Part shown: positions 46,907-60,019 of the stretch, in pieces
Position numbering within the stretch: the stretch's first letter is position 1
Layout of the letters: each line of letters opens with the position of its first letter
NCBI RefSeq assembly: GCF_003576645.1
Contig: NC_044917.1
Span: 22,846,160-22,910,159 of the forward strand
DNA length: 64,000 bases
Source: Ipomoea triloba
Lineage: Eukaryota; Streptophyta; Magnoliopsida; Solanales; Convolvulaceae
Direction of reading: 5' to 3'
Notes under the pieces: model-generated
What the model was told of the DNA's origin: nothing
Database searches by the model: none
What the model saw: only the letters and a program-made list of their open reading frames with translations
Translations under genes and position numbers: made by a program

Positions 46907-48181
46907 ATTAATCAAATGCGGCCTTGCTATTATGTGCGGTCGTGTGGCCTTGCGTGCGTCATTGGATTGTGCTGATATGACGATGGAGGTTATATATTAG
47001 GATTCAGGAAGTTTAATTTGCGTAACTTAAGTGGGGGCTTTATGGTAATTGTAAGTGGGAAGGTAATGTTAGAGTACAGAATGCACCAACAAACGTATTA
47101 TTAAAACACACCATTCTACAGAATGCACCAACAAACGTATTATTAAAACACACCATTCAACAGAATGCACCAACAAACGTATTATTAAAACACACCATTC
47201 AACGTAATGCACCAACAAACGTATTATTAAAACACACCATTCAACGTAATGCACCAACAAACGTATTATTAAAACACACCATTCAACGTATTAAAATGCA
47301 TCAGTTCTTAGATTAAAACACACCACTTAACAACCACACACCAAATGCAACTACTCTCGTAAAATTCACCACCATGTGTATTAAAACACACCATTCTACG
47401 TTATAAAATGCACCACTGGACAAATTAAAACACACCATTCCCCACCATACCGAAATACACCACTCAATTCAAATGCACCAACAAAATTAAAACACACAAT
47501 TCAACGTACGAAAATGCACCAGTTCTCAAATTAAAACACACCACTTAACCACCACACACCAAATGCAACTACTCTCGTAAATTCACCACCATGTGTAAAC
47601 ACACCACCATGTGTAAACACACCACTCTATGTTATAAAATGCACCACTGGACAAATTAAAACACACCATTCCCCACCCTACAGAAATACACCACTCAAAT
47701 TCAAATGCACCAACAAAATTAAAACACACCATTATACGTTATAAAATGCACCAGTTCTCAGATTAAAACACACCAAATACACATACTATTGCGAATTTCA
47801 CCAATATTATCTCAAATATGAACCAGATTAATGTTAATAATGCACAGACTATTGCAAATTACTCCATTCTCGTTCATCTATTGGAGTCGACCTATGCGTT
47901 TTGTTCGGAACGGAGCGCTCGTTGCTGGTGATGGAGTCCCTTCTACGCTCGTCAGGTGTTTGTTGCTCAGTGCTCGTCGACTTCAAGTCTGATCTCCGTC
48001 GTCGTCTAATCTGGTTTTGAAATTGTAGTGAATTGTCAACATTATCCTTCTCGTTCGCGTTGCTAAAGATGAAGCGCCTGTATTGTTTGGATTAATATGA
48101 AGCCTTAGATCATGGAATCTAATGGTGTAGATCAGGCCACACAGCCGCACGGGGGAGACAGGCCGCATCTGATGGGGCCTC

Positions 48182-48203
<22 letters not shown>
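46866..48203. mobile_element. candidate inverted-repeat element with tandem interior
   Basis: TA microsatellites at 46866-46902 and 48180-48203 border sequence that is inversely related at both ends (left ATGCGGCCTTGCTATTATGT and GCGGTCGTGTGGCC; right GGCCACACAGCCGCAC and CAGGCCGCATCTGATGGGGC). The interior holds the CACACCA repeat arrays and a GC-rich stretch at 47880-48060. Ends and duplication not resolved. Confidence 0.45.
47076..47285. repeat. five 42-bp tandem units
   Basis: Units start at 47076, 47118, 47160, 47202 and 47244, each containing AATGCACCAACAAACGTATT and AAAACACACCATTC. A longer, more diverged repeat (AAATTAAAACACACCATTCC, CACCACCATGTGTA) continues to about 47780. Confidence 0.95.
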
Positions 48204-48216
<13 letters not shown>

Positions 48217-48229
48217 ATGTATATGTATA

Positions 48230-48345
48230 TGAATGTTGGTACTCAGTTACATTGTAGTATCTGTTCAATACTACTTCTATTGAGGCTCAATTTCATGACT
48301 TCCCGTTTGGAAGAGTCACTACATGCCATTTGACCACAAGGTCAT
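48230..48345 (-). mobile_element. tRNA-derived SINE, minus strand
   Basis: Minus strand: A box TGGTCAAATGGC, degenerate B box ATTGAGCCTC, tail ACAGATACTACAATGTAACT. Matches the tail of the copy at 10625. Confidence 0.7.
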
Positions 48346-49690
48346 TGGCTATAACAAATAAATTTGATTTCATTTACATTTTAATATGTTATTTCCTAAA
48401 ATATAAATATTAAATTTATAAAAATAGTTTTACATTAATAATAATAATATTATTATGATACAATAATATAAGTATTTTCTTGTTATTGTTCACATTTGAT
48501 AATCAAAATTTATTGTTTTAATAAATTGCAAAAGATAATTGAAATTTAAAAGTTTAACTAATTTTGACATGATTACTATTTTAATATTGGGCACAAATTT
48601 TTGCTCATGGTGCGTAACTTATATTAGCAGTCGTAGATGATTGTTTAGTCATGTGGTATAAATTTAAGACCATATATCAATAGTCTTTAGTTTAATTCCT
48701 CCGAGAGCCGAATAAAGATATATAACATTTTCTTAAATAATGTGTCAATGCAAGATTATTGAACACGTAAAATGAATTATTAAAAAAAAAAAAAAAAGAA
48801 GAAGCTAAACTAAGTGCAAAATGTTCCATTATGAAGACAAATGCGGTGATCATACTTGTCCATAATTTGACTTGACAGTTAAACACATAGATGAATTGAA
48901 CCTCCAATAAGTATATATTGATGAATTAATTGCCTTATTAAAACTTTTGATCTCTATTTTGTACTATAAGTCGCTTTCTGTCTGGTAAGATGTTCTTTCA
49001 GTTTAGGTGGTTTTGTGTCTCCTTTCTACAAAGATATAAAATAATGTACAATTAAATATGTGTATATGTATGACTTAAGTGTGCTTATGGAAATCTATTA
49101 TTATTATTTCAATAATGGTATAATGAAGTGAGAGTGCTACTTGCCATCATTACAATTTGATGCAAGATATCATAATCTTGATGAATGATGAAGATTTATA
49201 AAGTGAAAGCCGAAATCATATCACAACAGAAATTGCAATATCATTCAGTGTTAGCTTTAGTTAGTTGATATTGATATTTCTTGACAAGTTGATTTTAGGT
49301 CTAAGAGTTTTAACACAATTAATTTCACAGTAATTTCTCGTGTAAATCTTTGAATTGTATTATTTGTAGATTGTCATTTTTTTTGTTAATTTGTTAGTGA
49401 GTCATTGTAATTGTTCTTATAATTTAAAATCGGTTGACGAATTTGCTTGCTTCAAGTTGGTCCAGGAGTACAAGTGTTGAATGAACCTCCCCATGAGCTT
49501 CTAATGCTGTTGGATGAGGACAAACATGGCATTTCGAGATCTAGAAAGGTCTCGATGACGACTAGTGATGTAACAAATATTTCCATATCCGGTCGTATAA
49601 AGGATGTCAATTTTCCTGACAGTACAGACTGGACAAATACAACGGTTTTTTCCTCTCTTTAGTGGGTATAGAGTCGTTGTTTGGGAAAAG
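48346..49690. other. AT-rich intergenic sequence
   Basis: No gene recognised. A 71-codon frame at 49447 has no known domain, though it lies where composition rises toward the gypsy fragment downstream. Confidence 0.45.
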
Positions 49691-51030
49691 AGAGTGTTCG
49701 GGAATGTCTGAGCACGAGAGAGGTCAAAAAGTCCCTCGTACTGAGCAATAAATGCCCTTTATATAGGCGAGTCTAGGGGCGCATACCGGAGCCTCGACAT
49801 GTCTTACACGTGTCGGGAGAGGTTCGCCAGTCAGAGAGGTTACACCAAGTGTCACAAAGTGATTGAAAAAGGTGAAGGGACTGATTGGACTATTCTTCTG
49901 GCCCAAGAAGTGCACTTCAGAGGATTTCAGAGCAAGAGACTTGTTTATCTACATCAATAATGAGTCTCCCGATCAAGCCTTGTCGGGACTGAGCAGAGAA
50001 ATGGAATGCAAGCATTTTTATCGAAATCGGGTAACTTAGTCAAAAATAGATATAGATTTGGTCGGTAGTGATCGGCTCAAACGGAACTAGTCATGTTCAT
50101 ATAATAGTATTCGCCAAGAAACGGGGTCGACCCTTGACATATTATCAGCTAGTTAGCATGTCCCTTCCCTTCGCTTGGTAGGGGTTGATATAATAGGCCC
50201 ATTCCTAGAACGGTCAGGTCAAGGGAAATTTGTAATAGTGGCCATAGATTACTTCTCGGAATGGATCGAAGCCGAGCCCCAACCACAATAACTTCCCAGC
50301 AAAGTGAAAGATTTGTCTAGAGGAATGTGGTGTCCTGGTTTAGAGTGTCCGTCTAAATTGTGGTAAACAATGGTAGGTAATTTGAGAGCGAGTCTTTTCA
50401 AAATTTCCTATCTACAAGTGACACATATATAGTCCGTCCGAACTTCAGTGGGTTACCCGCAGGGAAACAGACACGTGGAAAATACCAACCGCATGATCCT
50501 AGAAGGTCAGGTTGAAGTTGGGTTGAAGAGCTTCCGTATATACTTTAGGTGTATCGGACTACCCCTTGGAAGCAACCAAGGAAACTCCGTGTGCTTTGGT
50601 TTATAGAGCAAAAACTCGAATACCTATTGAGGTCTGGTTGTCGACTTCCCGAGAATGTCAATACGACCCTCAAGAAAATGACCAACTCTTGGCGATCGAC
50701 TTGAATATGTTGGATGATAAAAGAGATATGTGATCGGGAAGTTAACTAAGGGTGAAATAATTCGGAAAGACAATTGCGAGGTGTGCGATGGGGTCGGGAA
50801 GCCCACTATGGGTCTAACCATATGAGGTCGGGAAGGTCTAATTGGAGTGGCATAGGTTGGGAGAAACAACCCCACATCAAAGGTGCAATAAATGTCCTTT
50901 ATATATAAGGGAGATAAGACACATGCTGGCCATCTGGCATTCTCGGCCTCCACGTGTCTTATGGATATTTGGTGGTACAGTTATGCTTGCCAAAAGCCCT
51001 TAAAAGCCTAACCACGTGATGGGACGCTTG
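49691..51030 (+). pseudogene. decayed gypsy (Tat-like) integrase with LTR-like flanks
   Basis: At 50190-50720 plus-strand frames give GQGKFVIVAIDYFSEWIEAE, GYPQGNRHVENTNRMILEG and LVYRAKTRIPIEVWLSTSRE, conserved pieces of gypsy integrase (core and C-terminus) joined across several frameshifts. Stretches at 49740-49800 and 50880-50950 are related to each other (GCAATAAATGCCCTTTATAT / GCAATAAATGTCCTTTATAT followed by CACGTGTC) and could be LTR promoter remnants. Confidence 0.75.
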
Positions 51031-51194
51031 GTGACCGTTGTGTGGTTATTGATGAGGCCGATCGGGAAGTCTACTGAAAAGGCAACCATGAGATCTACTG
51101 ATAGGTGCGATCGAGAATTCTACTAATAATGTTATCAATAAGTGTACATACACCATTCAGGTTAGAAAATACACTAGGTCGGTCGAGAAGTACA

Positions 51195-51312
51195 CTTGTG
51201 ATTTGTGAACCTACCTGAGACTGAGAAGTGCACTTGTGAGCCCTCATGAGACTGGAAAGTGCACTTGTGAGCCCTCATAAGACCGGAAAAGTGCACTTGT
51301 GAGCCTCAATAG
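51195..51312. repeat. 36-37-bp tandem repeat
   Basis: AAGTGCACTTGTGAGCCCTCATGAGACTGG-like units, about three copies plus a diverged one. Belongs to the gypsy-related stretch. Confidence 0.8.
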
Positions 51313-51329
51313 GGCAAGAAAGGTTTCCC

Positions 51330-52320
51330 TATAACCATATTAGCTATCTAGTTTTGGAGTGATCCACTCTACTGATTTAAGAATAAAACACTACATACAT
51401 CAAAATTACATAATACAATTCATTTTTTAAGGATGCATGAGAAGCAATTGAATTGATCAATTGCTCTAGACTGCTAATAGAATCTTCAATTGAAGAAGTA
51501 GGGACCTGGTGGGAGCAATCTAACCATTCAATTTTACAACAATTATTATTTTGCCCATCCATTCTCACACTTCTCTCAAACGCACCAAAGTCCATGTATT
51601 GTTCTAAATTGAGGTTCATATATGTAATATGGATTACAATTTCTATTCATGCTTGATTTACCATTTATGTAATGAAATTATGTGAAAAAAAGAACATATT
51701 ATATCAAGTGGTTTGATTAGTGCAATGTCATTAGCATCACAAGACTAAACACAACGTATAACTTAACATAGAATATGGTTAGAAATAAAATTTCTATCCG
51801 TCCCACATATATTTACCTCACATGAATCAAATTTTTTAGGTAATAGAAAGTCGTGGGTAAGTGCAAGTTTTAAAATATGAAATTCAATTCGCAATGTGTG
51901 AGATTGGATGTGAGCTTTATATATAACATGCACCGACATAAAACTTCACTCGATCTATATATATATATAGATATATATATATACATACATATATACACAC
52001 ACACGCACATTAACATAAGTCTAATATGTATTTATTTCTAAAAGTTTATATAACTTTCGTTAACTTTTTACTATTTTTAGATCTAAGTTAATAAATTTAT
52101 TTCAAAAAATTAAAATTTTAGTTATTACATTTGAATACTTTTATTATTTACGTTTTAATATAACAAGTGAATTTTATTACAGTATTTATTATGTATAAAT
52201 AATTTAAATATTATTATTATTATTATTGTATGAAAATTTTTAATAAAATAATAAGCGGTGGGTACTCGTAATGAGCATTCGCATTCTGCAGGATAATGTC
52301 GGTTTTGAAAAAGTCTACTG
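51330..52320. other. AT-rich intergenic sequence
   Basis: No gene recognised; overlapping frames of about 70-80 codons at 51377-51656 lie on opposite strands without a known domain. (TA)n-type simple sequence at 51955-51985. Confidence 0.45.
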
Positions 52321-52324
52321 CACG

Positions 52325-52393
52325 CATAGGCGGATCTAGCATGGGGGCAGTGGGGCAGCTGCCCCCACTCACCCCACCCCCACCCCATATAGC

Positions 52394-52428
<35 letters not shown>

Positions 52429-52884
52429 TACCTTAACATAGAATATGGTTAGAATATATACATATATATACATATATGTATATATTCTAAATATATAAAA
52501 ATAGATATAAGTAAAATATTGACTAGTTAGCTGAGTTGGTTGGTGTGTTTTTTCTCTTAAGGAAGGGTGATGGTTCAAATCCTGTGTGTTATTTTATCAA
52601 ATTAATTATGTTTCATATATTTGTATCAAGTTTTGATGCGTTTTATTTTTCGTCTACATCCAACAATATTTATAACTATATTCCTTTTAAGTGTTTCGTT
52701 TGTTTTAATACTACCGATTCTTTTACAATGCAATATATGTTCATTAGTACTTTCTCAACCTATTGAAGCACAAAGAGTCAATATCACTGAGGCTCGAAAC
52801 GACAACCTTCCATATAAAAGAGCAACTTGGTGTTACCTCTTTTATCTTTCGCCCCCACTAGGACATTTTTTGGATCCGTCACTG
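52325..52884. mobile_element. hAT MITE with 8-bp target duplication, SINE inside
   Basis: The right end on the complementary strand reads CAGTGACGGATCC, a standard hAT terminus; the left end reads CATAGGCGGATC. Flanks ACTGCACG (52317-52324) and ACTGCACC (52885-52892) agree at 7 of 8 bases. GGGGGCAGTGGGGCAGCTGC and CCCCCACTAGGACA are subterminal. A (TA)n run (52396-52425) and a SINE piece (52745-52850, minus) lie inside. Confidence 0.75.
52745..52850 (-). mobile_element. SINE fragment, minus strand
   Basis: Minus strand GTTTCGAGCCTCAGTG followed by GACTCTTTGTGCTTCAATAG and GTTGAGAAAGTA matches the SINE body at 10660-10720. Confidence 0.7.
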
Positions 52885-52892
52885 ACTGCACC

Positions 52893-53680
52893 TACTACAA
52901 GTCGAGGATAAAGGTGGTAGAGAATGTATAAAGATGAAATAGGTAGTGGATGTAGTCATTCCTGACTCACCACCGACTTCTTGTCATCCCTAAATATAAC
53001 TTCTCCATTTAAAAAATATTGTCATCTTCTACTGGACACACAAACTTAAGATAATATATTTAATGCATTAAATAAGTGTTCTGTTTCTATTTTTACTATA
53101 ATAAATATACTATGAAGTTTTTTAATCATAATTAATAATAAATAAGATATATAACTTGTTCTCCCATTAAGATACATAACTAGGCGAGGATTAAGATGCT
53201 TCCAGAATTCAAATGATAGCTAGTGCTAAAAATGACTTTTTGTGTAGCCACTGGAAGCTTTTCATGATTGAAGTTGACAAAACACAAAAACGTTAGTGCA
53301 AACGACAGATTGGTCCTTGCCTCACCATAATTTAATTTGGAATAATTTATTTTTCCTTTTTCAATTATCATCATATCTGTTTTTTTTTTTTTTTTAAATC
53401 TTTTCTTTAATTTCTATTGTTAGGGTTTGGATGTACATTTTTATCATTATTATCATCTTCAATATGATAACTAAAACCTAACAAACGGCAATAGAAAAAT
53501 GCTAAGTTTAACTCATAAGTTCACCTGGCCTTCTAATATGGTAAATAATTTCTTTATATTCATTGGCCATCCATTAATTAAAAATTGATCTATTGCACAA
53601 ACCATGAGTTAAAAGAGAAAATTTATTTATTAACATCAACGTCCAGGATTAACAAGAATTAAAAAAAAAAAAAAAAAAAA
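52893..53680. other. AT-rich intergenic sequence
   Basis: No gene recognised. A-run of 20 at 53660-53680. Confidence 0.45.
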
Positions 53681-53689
53681 CGCGGTGGC

Positions 53690-54085
53690 AATTTGGTCTT
53701 TTTGCATCTAGGTCAAATTTAAGGTGCATGGTTTTCCTTGTTAAGGTGCGTGATTTTTGTACTTAAGGTGTGTGGATTTTGTATTGTGTGCTTAAGGTGC
53801 GTCAGTTGTTGAAACTTAAGTGCGTCAGTCTAAAGCTTTAGGTGCGTGGTTTTCCTTCTTAAGGCCAAGTGTGTGGTTTTCCTTCTTAGGTGCGTTATTT
53901 GTGTGTTTAAGGTGCGTCAGCGGTTGAAACTTAAGGTGCGTCAGCGGTTGAAACTTAAGGTGCACCGACCTAATGCTTTAGGTGCATAGTTTTCCTTCTT
54001 AAAGTGCTTTGTTTTCCTTCTTAAAGTGTTTTCCTTATTAAGGTGAGTTATTTTTCCTCCTTAAGGTGCGCCATTTTTTACAATT
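53690..54085. repeat. dispersed AGGTGCGTCAG repeats
   Basis: Irregular copies of CTTAAGGTGCGTCAG, GGTTGAAACTTAAGGTGC and GGTTTTCCTTCTTAAGG. Related to the array at 46234-46760; probably the subterminal part of one transposon family. Confidence 0.75.
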
Positions 54086-54850
54086 TGTTTCTTGAATTGA
54101 GGACACACTTTTTTTTGCAGTCCCAAAACACAACCACTATTCTTTTTCAATAATGTTTTAGCAATCTGAAAAGAGATCAAAGGAAGTAGAATTGCTTATG
54201 AGTGGCTAGGAGTAGATCCTGAACAACACCTTTTAAAAAAAATCATTCCAACTACTAGTGTGATGATACCTCTATTACTATTTCAAATGAGTGATTATAT
54301 TATCGAACTCTAGTAGTAAAGACACTACAGTGTAAAGAATCATTAATTAAAAAAAAAAAAAAGATTCATCATCTTTTATCTTTTATTAATAATAAAAAAA
54401 CAAATATACACTTTTACTAAAAATGGGACAACCTCTTCGAGAAGGGACGACCATGTAACTAAATAAAACCATCCAAAATAATATCCCGATTATTTATTGT
54501 CCAACTATTTGTCCAATTCTTGCAACAAAAATGTATTGTAAAGATGACGATTAATGATTTAGTATACATTTATACAAAATTTTTTTAGGGAACAAAAAAA
54601 ATGTTACTGAAAAGGATGACCAATAAATTAACACAACCGACACAGAGGTTGGCTTAGGTTGCTCACTCAAAATTTTAAAAGTTTTCAAATTAAACAATTC
54701 ATAGCATAGCTAATAATTGTACTTCAACTTTGATTCCCCCGTCCCATAAAAGAATGGAATTAGAAAAATAATTACACCCTAACAATCGCTGTGTAGTGCT
54801 AGTGTGCAGATTTTTATTTTATTTTTTTTCAAAAAAATGTATGCTGATTT
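54086..54850. other. AT-rich intergenic sequence
   Basis: No gene or diagnostic repeat seen. Confidence 0.45.
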
Positions 54851-54854
54851 GTGG

Positions 54855-57436
54855 TAGTTGACGGCTGTATATCGTATGCATAACCGAAAAGTTAGTTAAA
54901 AGTTAAAAAGATTTCTAAACTAGTTGATTGCGGGTGAAAATATTTGATAAAATTAGCTTGATGGATATATTATTGGAAATTGATCAGGAACAAACCGACT
55001 CGAGGACGGGATCAAGAAGAATTCGGGTGGACCTGGAGCCTTGATAGACGCCAAAAGTACCTAACTATTTGGGATTAATTAAGGAACATAAAACGGTCCT
55101 AGGAGATAAGAAAATAGAGAAGAGGTAAGCCACTTCGCTAGGGTTCAAGCACCAATTGCACTGTCTTCGAAAAAGCATGGAGCTCCATGTGAAGTCGGGT
55201 TGTTTGATGACGTTACCCTAGGAAGTGAAAAGAAAGAGTGACCGCCCAAGCCACTAGCGGAGAGCGGCCCATGTATCTATCCTCACTTACTTTTACGTTT
55301 GGGCTTTGGCGTTAGGGAGGCTGATTGATTAGGTTGTGTACATCGTTCCCACTAGGGGGCTCAGCTTAAGGCCTTCGCACAATAAGAAGTGAGTGAAAAT
55401 TTTGGATTGTATGCTTAGTATTGTGAACGATATTTACCTATCCAAATACGACTGACAGTGGTTTTGCTTTGATTGAATATTCATAGCAGTGTATGGCACA
55501 TTTTTACCATTCCTTGTAGATATTGTGAAGAATTTCACATCTCCGGGTAGATTATGTTTTAAACAGTCTTAACTATCAGGTTGCATGTATAGCGTAGATA
55601 CTTTTGGCATCTAAATGACAAGGTTTTGAGCTAAGAAAATTGCTCGTGGACGAGCAAACTAAAGTGTGGAAACTTTGATAGACGCCAAAAGTACCTAACT
55701 ATTTGGGATTAATTAAGGAAGATTATTGCCAAACGAATACTTAAAAGGACCCAATCTATGTATTTTTATGTTATTATGCTAACAGTTGCAAAAGAGCTTT
55801 GCGTGGTATGTTTTAAAAGATTTTCACAGGATTAAAGACTTAAATCAATCAAGAAAGACATGAACGACAAAAAGAGGAACAAACCCGAACTTGGGGCATG
55901 CAAAGACCAACCCGAAGACAGCAAAGGAGACGCGAACAAGGAATTCCCCGTTTACGCCCCTATTCACGCGTGTGGCATGCGTGGACGAATTCCAATAAGC
56001 ATCCACGCATGCCCACACGCATGTAGGGACATTTCAGCTTGGAATAGAGAACTTTTGATAATTTTCCACTTCTCACTACTAGATTAGGGTTAGATAGAAT
56101 TGGTAGGAGGAAGGAGAGGACTTCTTGGAGAGAAGAATCTTGGATCTTTATTGCTTGGAATTCATCTTGGGTATACTCTTTCTTTGCTATTATTGGATTT
56201 CTCTTTGAATTTCTCTCTTGAATCTTTACTTGTCCCAAAGTTTGTTACTTTCTACCTTGCTTTTGTAAATATATCCTACTCTTTGAAAGATATGATGTTG
56301 ACGAGGCCTATGAAGGGTTAGATTTTAGGATAGGGGCTAGGAAGGATGGAGATTTTGTGTTCATGATCTAAAAATGTTTAATGAGTTTTGATTTAATTTC
56401 TTTGGGGTTTTTGAAATTGTGTGTATGTTATGGATGTTCTTGTTGGATCGAGGGCCCCAATCCCTTCAAGGATCTAGGATCATCCCTTTGGCGAGATATC
56501 GCAAAGGGTTGAGAGTCCACTGCTCACATCTCCCGCCCTCAATCTGAGAAGATGAGGTCCGGAGGGACTTCGTAGGCAAAGTGTTTGATAATATTCCCCA
56601 ACTGACTGAGGATTAGGAGCTTGAGTGTGACGCCACTCAGAAATGTGTTCTGAGCTCCTTCAATCAAATCCCAAGGAAAACCAAATCTCCCCTGTGTGAA
56701 ATGAAGCAAAACTCCATGAGATTCTAGCACCCATCCGCCTTTATTTCGTAGTAATTTCTTAAGTTTACCCAACCTTGCACCCGTGATATTATGTTTTACT
56801 CCACTCTATCCCTTTTCTAATTGCGTTGCCTAAACATTGAAAGATAGAAGGCTTGTACTCTCCAATTTGCCATCCTTGAGAGACACGACACTCGAGGAGT
56901 CTTGACTCTTCGTTTTACCACATCCCACCATTCACTCACCCTAAGCATCACAACGCTTTCAAGCCTCGTGCTCAACCCAGGCCGCTTGGGCCAAGCCCGG
57001 CCGGTGTCCTCAGTTTGGGGCCTCGGTTTTGGTCCCGACGGGGTTCCGGTCGATGTCAAAGTTGTTGCAACCGATTCCTCCTTTTTAGGGGAGGCAATTA
57101 GGAGCAGGGTAGTTGATGGTTCTATATCGTATGCATAACCGAAAAGTTAGTTAAAAGTTAAAAGATTTTTAAACTACTTGATTGCGGGTGAAAATATTTG
57201 ATGAAATTAGCTTGATGGATATATTGGAAATTGATCCCGAACAAACTGACTCGGAGGACCAGATCAAGAAGAATTCGGGTAGACCTGGAGCCCCGTGCTC
57301 AACCCAGGCCACTGGGGCCAAGCCCGGCCGGGGTCCTCAGTTGAGGGCCTCGGTTTTGGCTACGACGGGGTTCCAGTCACTGTCAAAGTTGTTGCAACCG
57401 ATTCCTCCTTTTTAGGGGAGGCAATTAGGAGCTTCT
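54855..57436. repeat. A-B-A-B tandem duplication (unit about 325 bp) interrupted by LTR element
   Basis: A (54855-55040 and 57109-57293) shares CGTATGCATAACCGAAAAGT, TGATTGCGGGTGAAAATATT and AAGAAGAATTCGGGT. B (56967-57108 and 57294-57435) shares GTGCTCAACCCAGGCC, GTTGTTGCAACCGATTCCTC and GGGGAGGCAATTAGGAGC. The first A and B are split by the element 55042-56961. Confidence 0.88.
55042..56961 (+). mobile_element. Athila-like gypsy deletion derivative with AGCCT target duplication
   Basis: Starts TGATAGACGCCAAAAGTACC and ends ..ACGCTTTCA, flanked by AGCCT (55037-55041 and 56962-56966). The LTR start recurs at 55676 for at least 46 bases, preceded by GTGGACGAGCAAACTAAAGT and GTGGAAACTT, the usual tail before an Athila 3' LTR. 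So 55676-56961 is a full 3' LTR (1286 bp), whereas the 5' LTR keeps only its first bases before internal sequence. No coding domain remains. Confidence 0.82.
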
Positions 57437-59233
57437 ATGTATAAAAAACAATCCAATTGTCTTGTTAGAACATCTTCATATGTAGAATCCACATACAAAT
57501 CTTATTGTAATAGTAATACATATTCTTTGCAATAATCTTACAGCATCATTATCAATGCAACCTTGTCCCCGTGAGGTATCCTTATGCCGTTTATTTATTA
57601 TTTGCCATTTTTACCCTATGCTCATATGTTCTTTAATGATTGGATTTGATAATTAGGACCACCCGGATTAATTAAATTCATCATCGGTGCTTTCATTGAG
57701 AGCTCGATGTACAAGCTTGAGCATGCTATCCATTAGCTATGGTAAGATCGAGATCCAACTGTCGCAATTTGCATGATTCATATAACACCCGTGTCATCCC
57801 GAACGGGAAGGACATCAATGGGACCGCAAGCCAGTAGCAAACCTTCCCTGTGAGGTCGGCGGAGGACCTACGAGACCATCTCAACAACAACTGTGGTGGC
57901 GGGTAGACTCCCATCACCCGCCCCTCCGACCCTGGTCCTCTAGGAAGATGTGGTCGCGCTCCAACAAGCTACATACTACCTTGTTAACCCGCTTCATTGG
58001 ATGTTTCCAGGGGCCCTACGCGTGGCCTCGAGGCATCTTGAGGGGCGCCTACACTTACCCCATCCCTCTCTAAGGGGCGTGATAGCCAGAACACACTGTT
58101 TAATCGAGCCCTATGAACTCAAGTTGAGGGAGGTCAATTCACCATGACCCTCGGATAGACGGGGAGAAGATAGTGCCAGCCGAGATAGACGAGATTAGCC
58201 CCGATTTCCCAATGTCCGGCCCCGGGAATCCAAGACGAAGTGGTCACAATCCAACAAGTTGTGACCTTGCCGAACTGCCTCATCAAGGGGCTCCAAAGAG
58301 TAGTGTAGCCCCGTTAACATAGCATTGGGGAGCCATACGGGGTTGTGCAAAGGTGGTCGACCCTCACCCTGACCTCTCCGGGACCAAGCGAGATGCTAGA
58401 GACCCAGCCTCTATGACTGCAAGGAGCCGGAGCTTAACCACCATGGGCATGAAGAGTCCGAACTCGACTGCTATGAGCGCAAGGAGCTCGAGCTCGGCTA
58501 CCGTAGTACAAAGAACCCTAGCTCGACCACCATGAGGACGAATAACCCGAGTTCAGCCCCATGAGCGCAAGGAGCCCAAGCACGGCTACTATAGACGACA
58601 TAGATGATCCAAGTGGACTAAAGGGTCCCAGAGGCCGAAGAAATGGGTTTGGACCTCCCGAGGGGCCTGGTCCAAGACTACCATATTATTCATCTAAATG
58701 CATGAGAACCCAAGCCCCACCTCACAAGAGTCTTGAGCCGATATCGTTGTTTCAAAAAAGGTGCACCTGACGGTTCCACCCTGGAAGCGCGAAGCTATTT
58801 TATTTTTTCAAAGGTACATAGGGAAAGGGGGGTTTGACCCCAAATATAAACATCGACATATGTTCTCTCTAGTAGAATTTGTGAAGTCCGAGCTCGCCTA
58901 GCAGTAGGCAAAGTAATCAACCCATGGTTGCGGCCGTGCACATCAACCTTGACCTTGGCATTCCCTAATGGTAGTATAGGGTGGACGCCCCAGCTCACTA
59001 CCTAACGAAATAACCTATTTTAGGCTCATTTCATGTGAATTGGTTTACAAAATAACCCATTTCTATTGCAATAAAGTGTTTTTCCATAGCAAAATTAGTC
59101 TCGCGTTGATTTTACCCTTCCCAAGGGGAGAGAGGGGCTAGGTCATAACACCCGGTGTCCGTTCACTTAGTACCCGAGTCTGGGCACCTGGCACCCGCTC
59201 GCTTTGTACCTAGGTATAATATAGACGGGCAAC

Positions 59234-59885
59234 ATGCCCCTTGCCAAGGCCGAGGTTAAGCTGGTGAGGAAAACCTACATATTCCTTGATGAGACACTCT
59301 ACAAGATGTCCTATAATGGCACCCTGCTGCGATGCCTATACCTAGACAAGGCAAGATCAGTCATTGAGATCTGTGAGGGCACCTGCTCGGCGGGAGCCTA
59401 CACCATGGCACGAAGATCAATTCTACAGAGATACTTCTAACCCAACTTGGTCAAGGAATATGCTAACTATGCACGAAGCTACAAAATTTGTCAACAATTC
59501 CAAGCTGGCCAGGGCCCCTTCAAAGGTAATCATACCCTCCCACCGAGCAGAAGAGTACGACCCTGACCCTAATGAGGAGCACCGTCGTGCCGACCTCCAC
59601 TTGGCAGACGAGAAAAGGGAGGCTGCCATGATCCAAGCCGAGAACTAACAGCGGCAAGCCAAAGCATAAACGAGCTCGAACCCACTACTTCAAATTGGGT
59701 GACTATGTACTCCGAAGACGTGAAGCAAGCCAGCTATAGGTCGGGGGCAAGTTTGCCAAAAAATAGGAGGGCTCGTACATAGTGGTAGCCGTGGTTCGTC
59801 CCGGATGCTACAAATTCAAGACCCCGAAAGGAAAAATTGTTGCTAGAGTTTAGAACTCTGAGCACTTATTAAAATACTTTCAATA
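59234..59885 (+). pseudogene. Tat integrase remnants (zinc domain plus C-terminus)
   Basis: First part: KTYIFLDETLYKMSYNGTLL, EICEGTCSAGAYTMARRS, resembling the region before and in the HHCC zinc finger. Then, with the catalytic core deleted, another frame gives ADLHLADEKREAAMIQAEN and later VVRPGCYKFKTPKGKI and NSEHLLKYFQ, the conserved end of Tat pol. Stops (59644, 59760s, 59851) break it. Confidence 0.82.
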
Positions 59886-60019
59886 ATTTATTCTTATAAG
59901 GTGGTCCCCTTTATTAATACTTTAATAAAGCAGTAAAAATTTCACCATAGTACTCATTTTCACTACTCATAAGGGAAAGGTATGGGGGACCCCCCTGAGG
60001 TAGCCCATCTAACCTCTCC

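Noticed and set aside
47076..47285. Regular repeats resembling a CRISPR array
   Set aside because: The 42-bp units are directly contiguous without unique spacers, and the DNA is plant nuclear; it is a tandem repeat.
56539..56772. 77-codon minus-strand frame as a host gene
   Set aside because: It lies inside the LTR of the Athila-like element, and no known domain was recognised.
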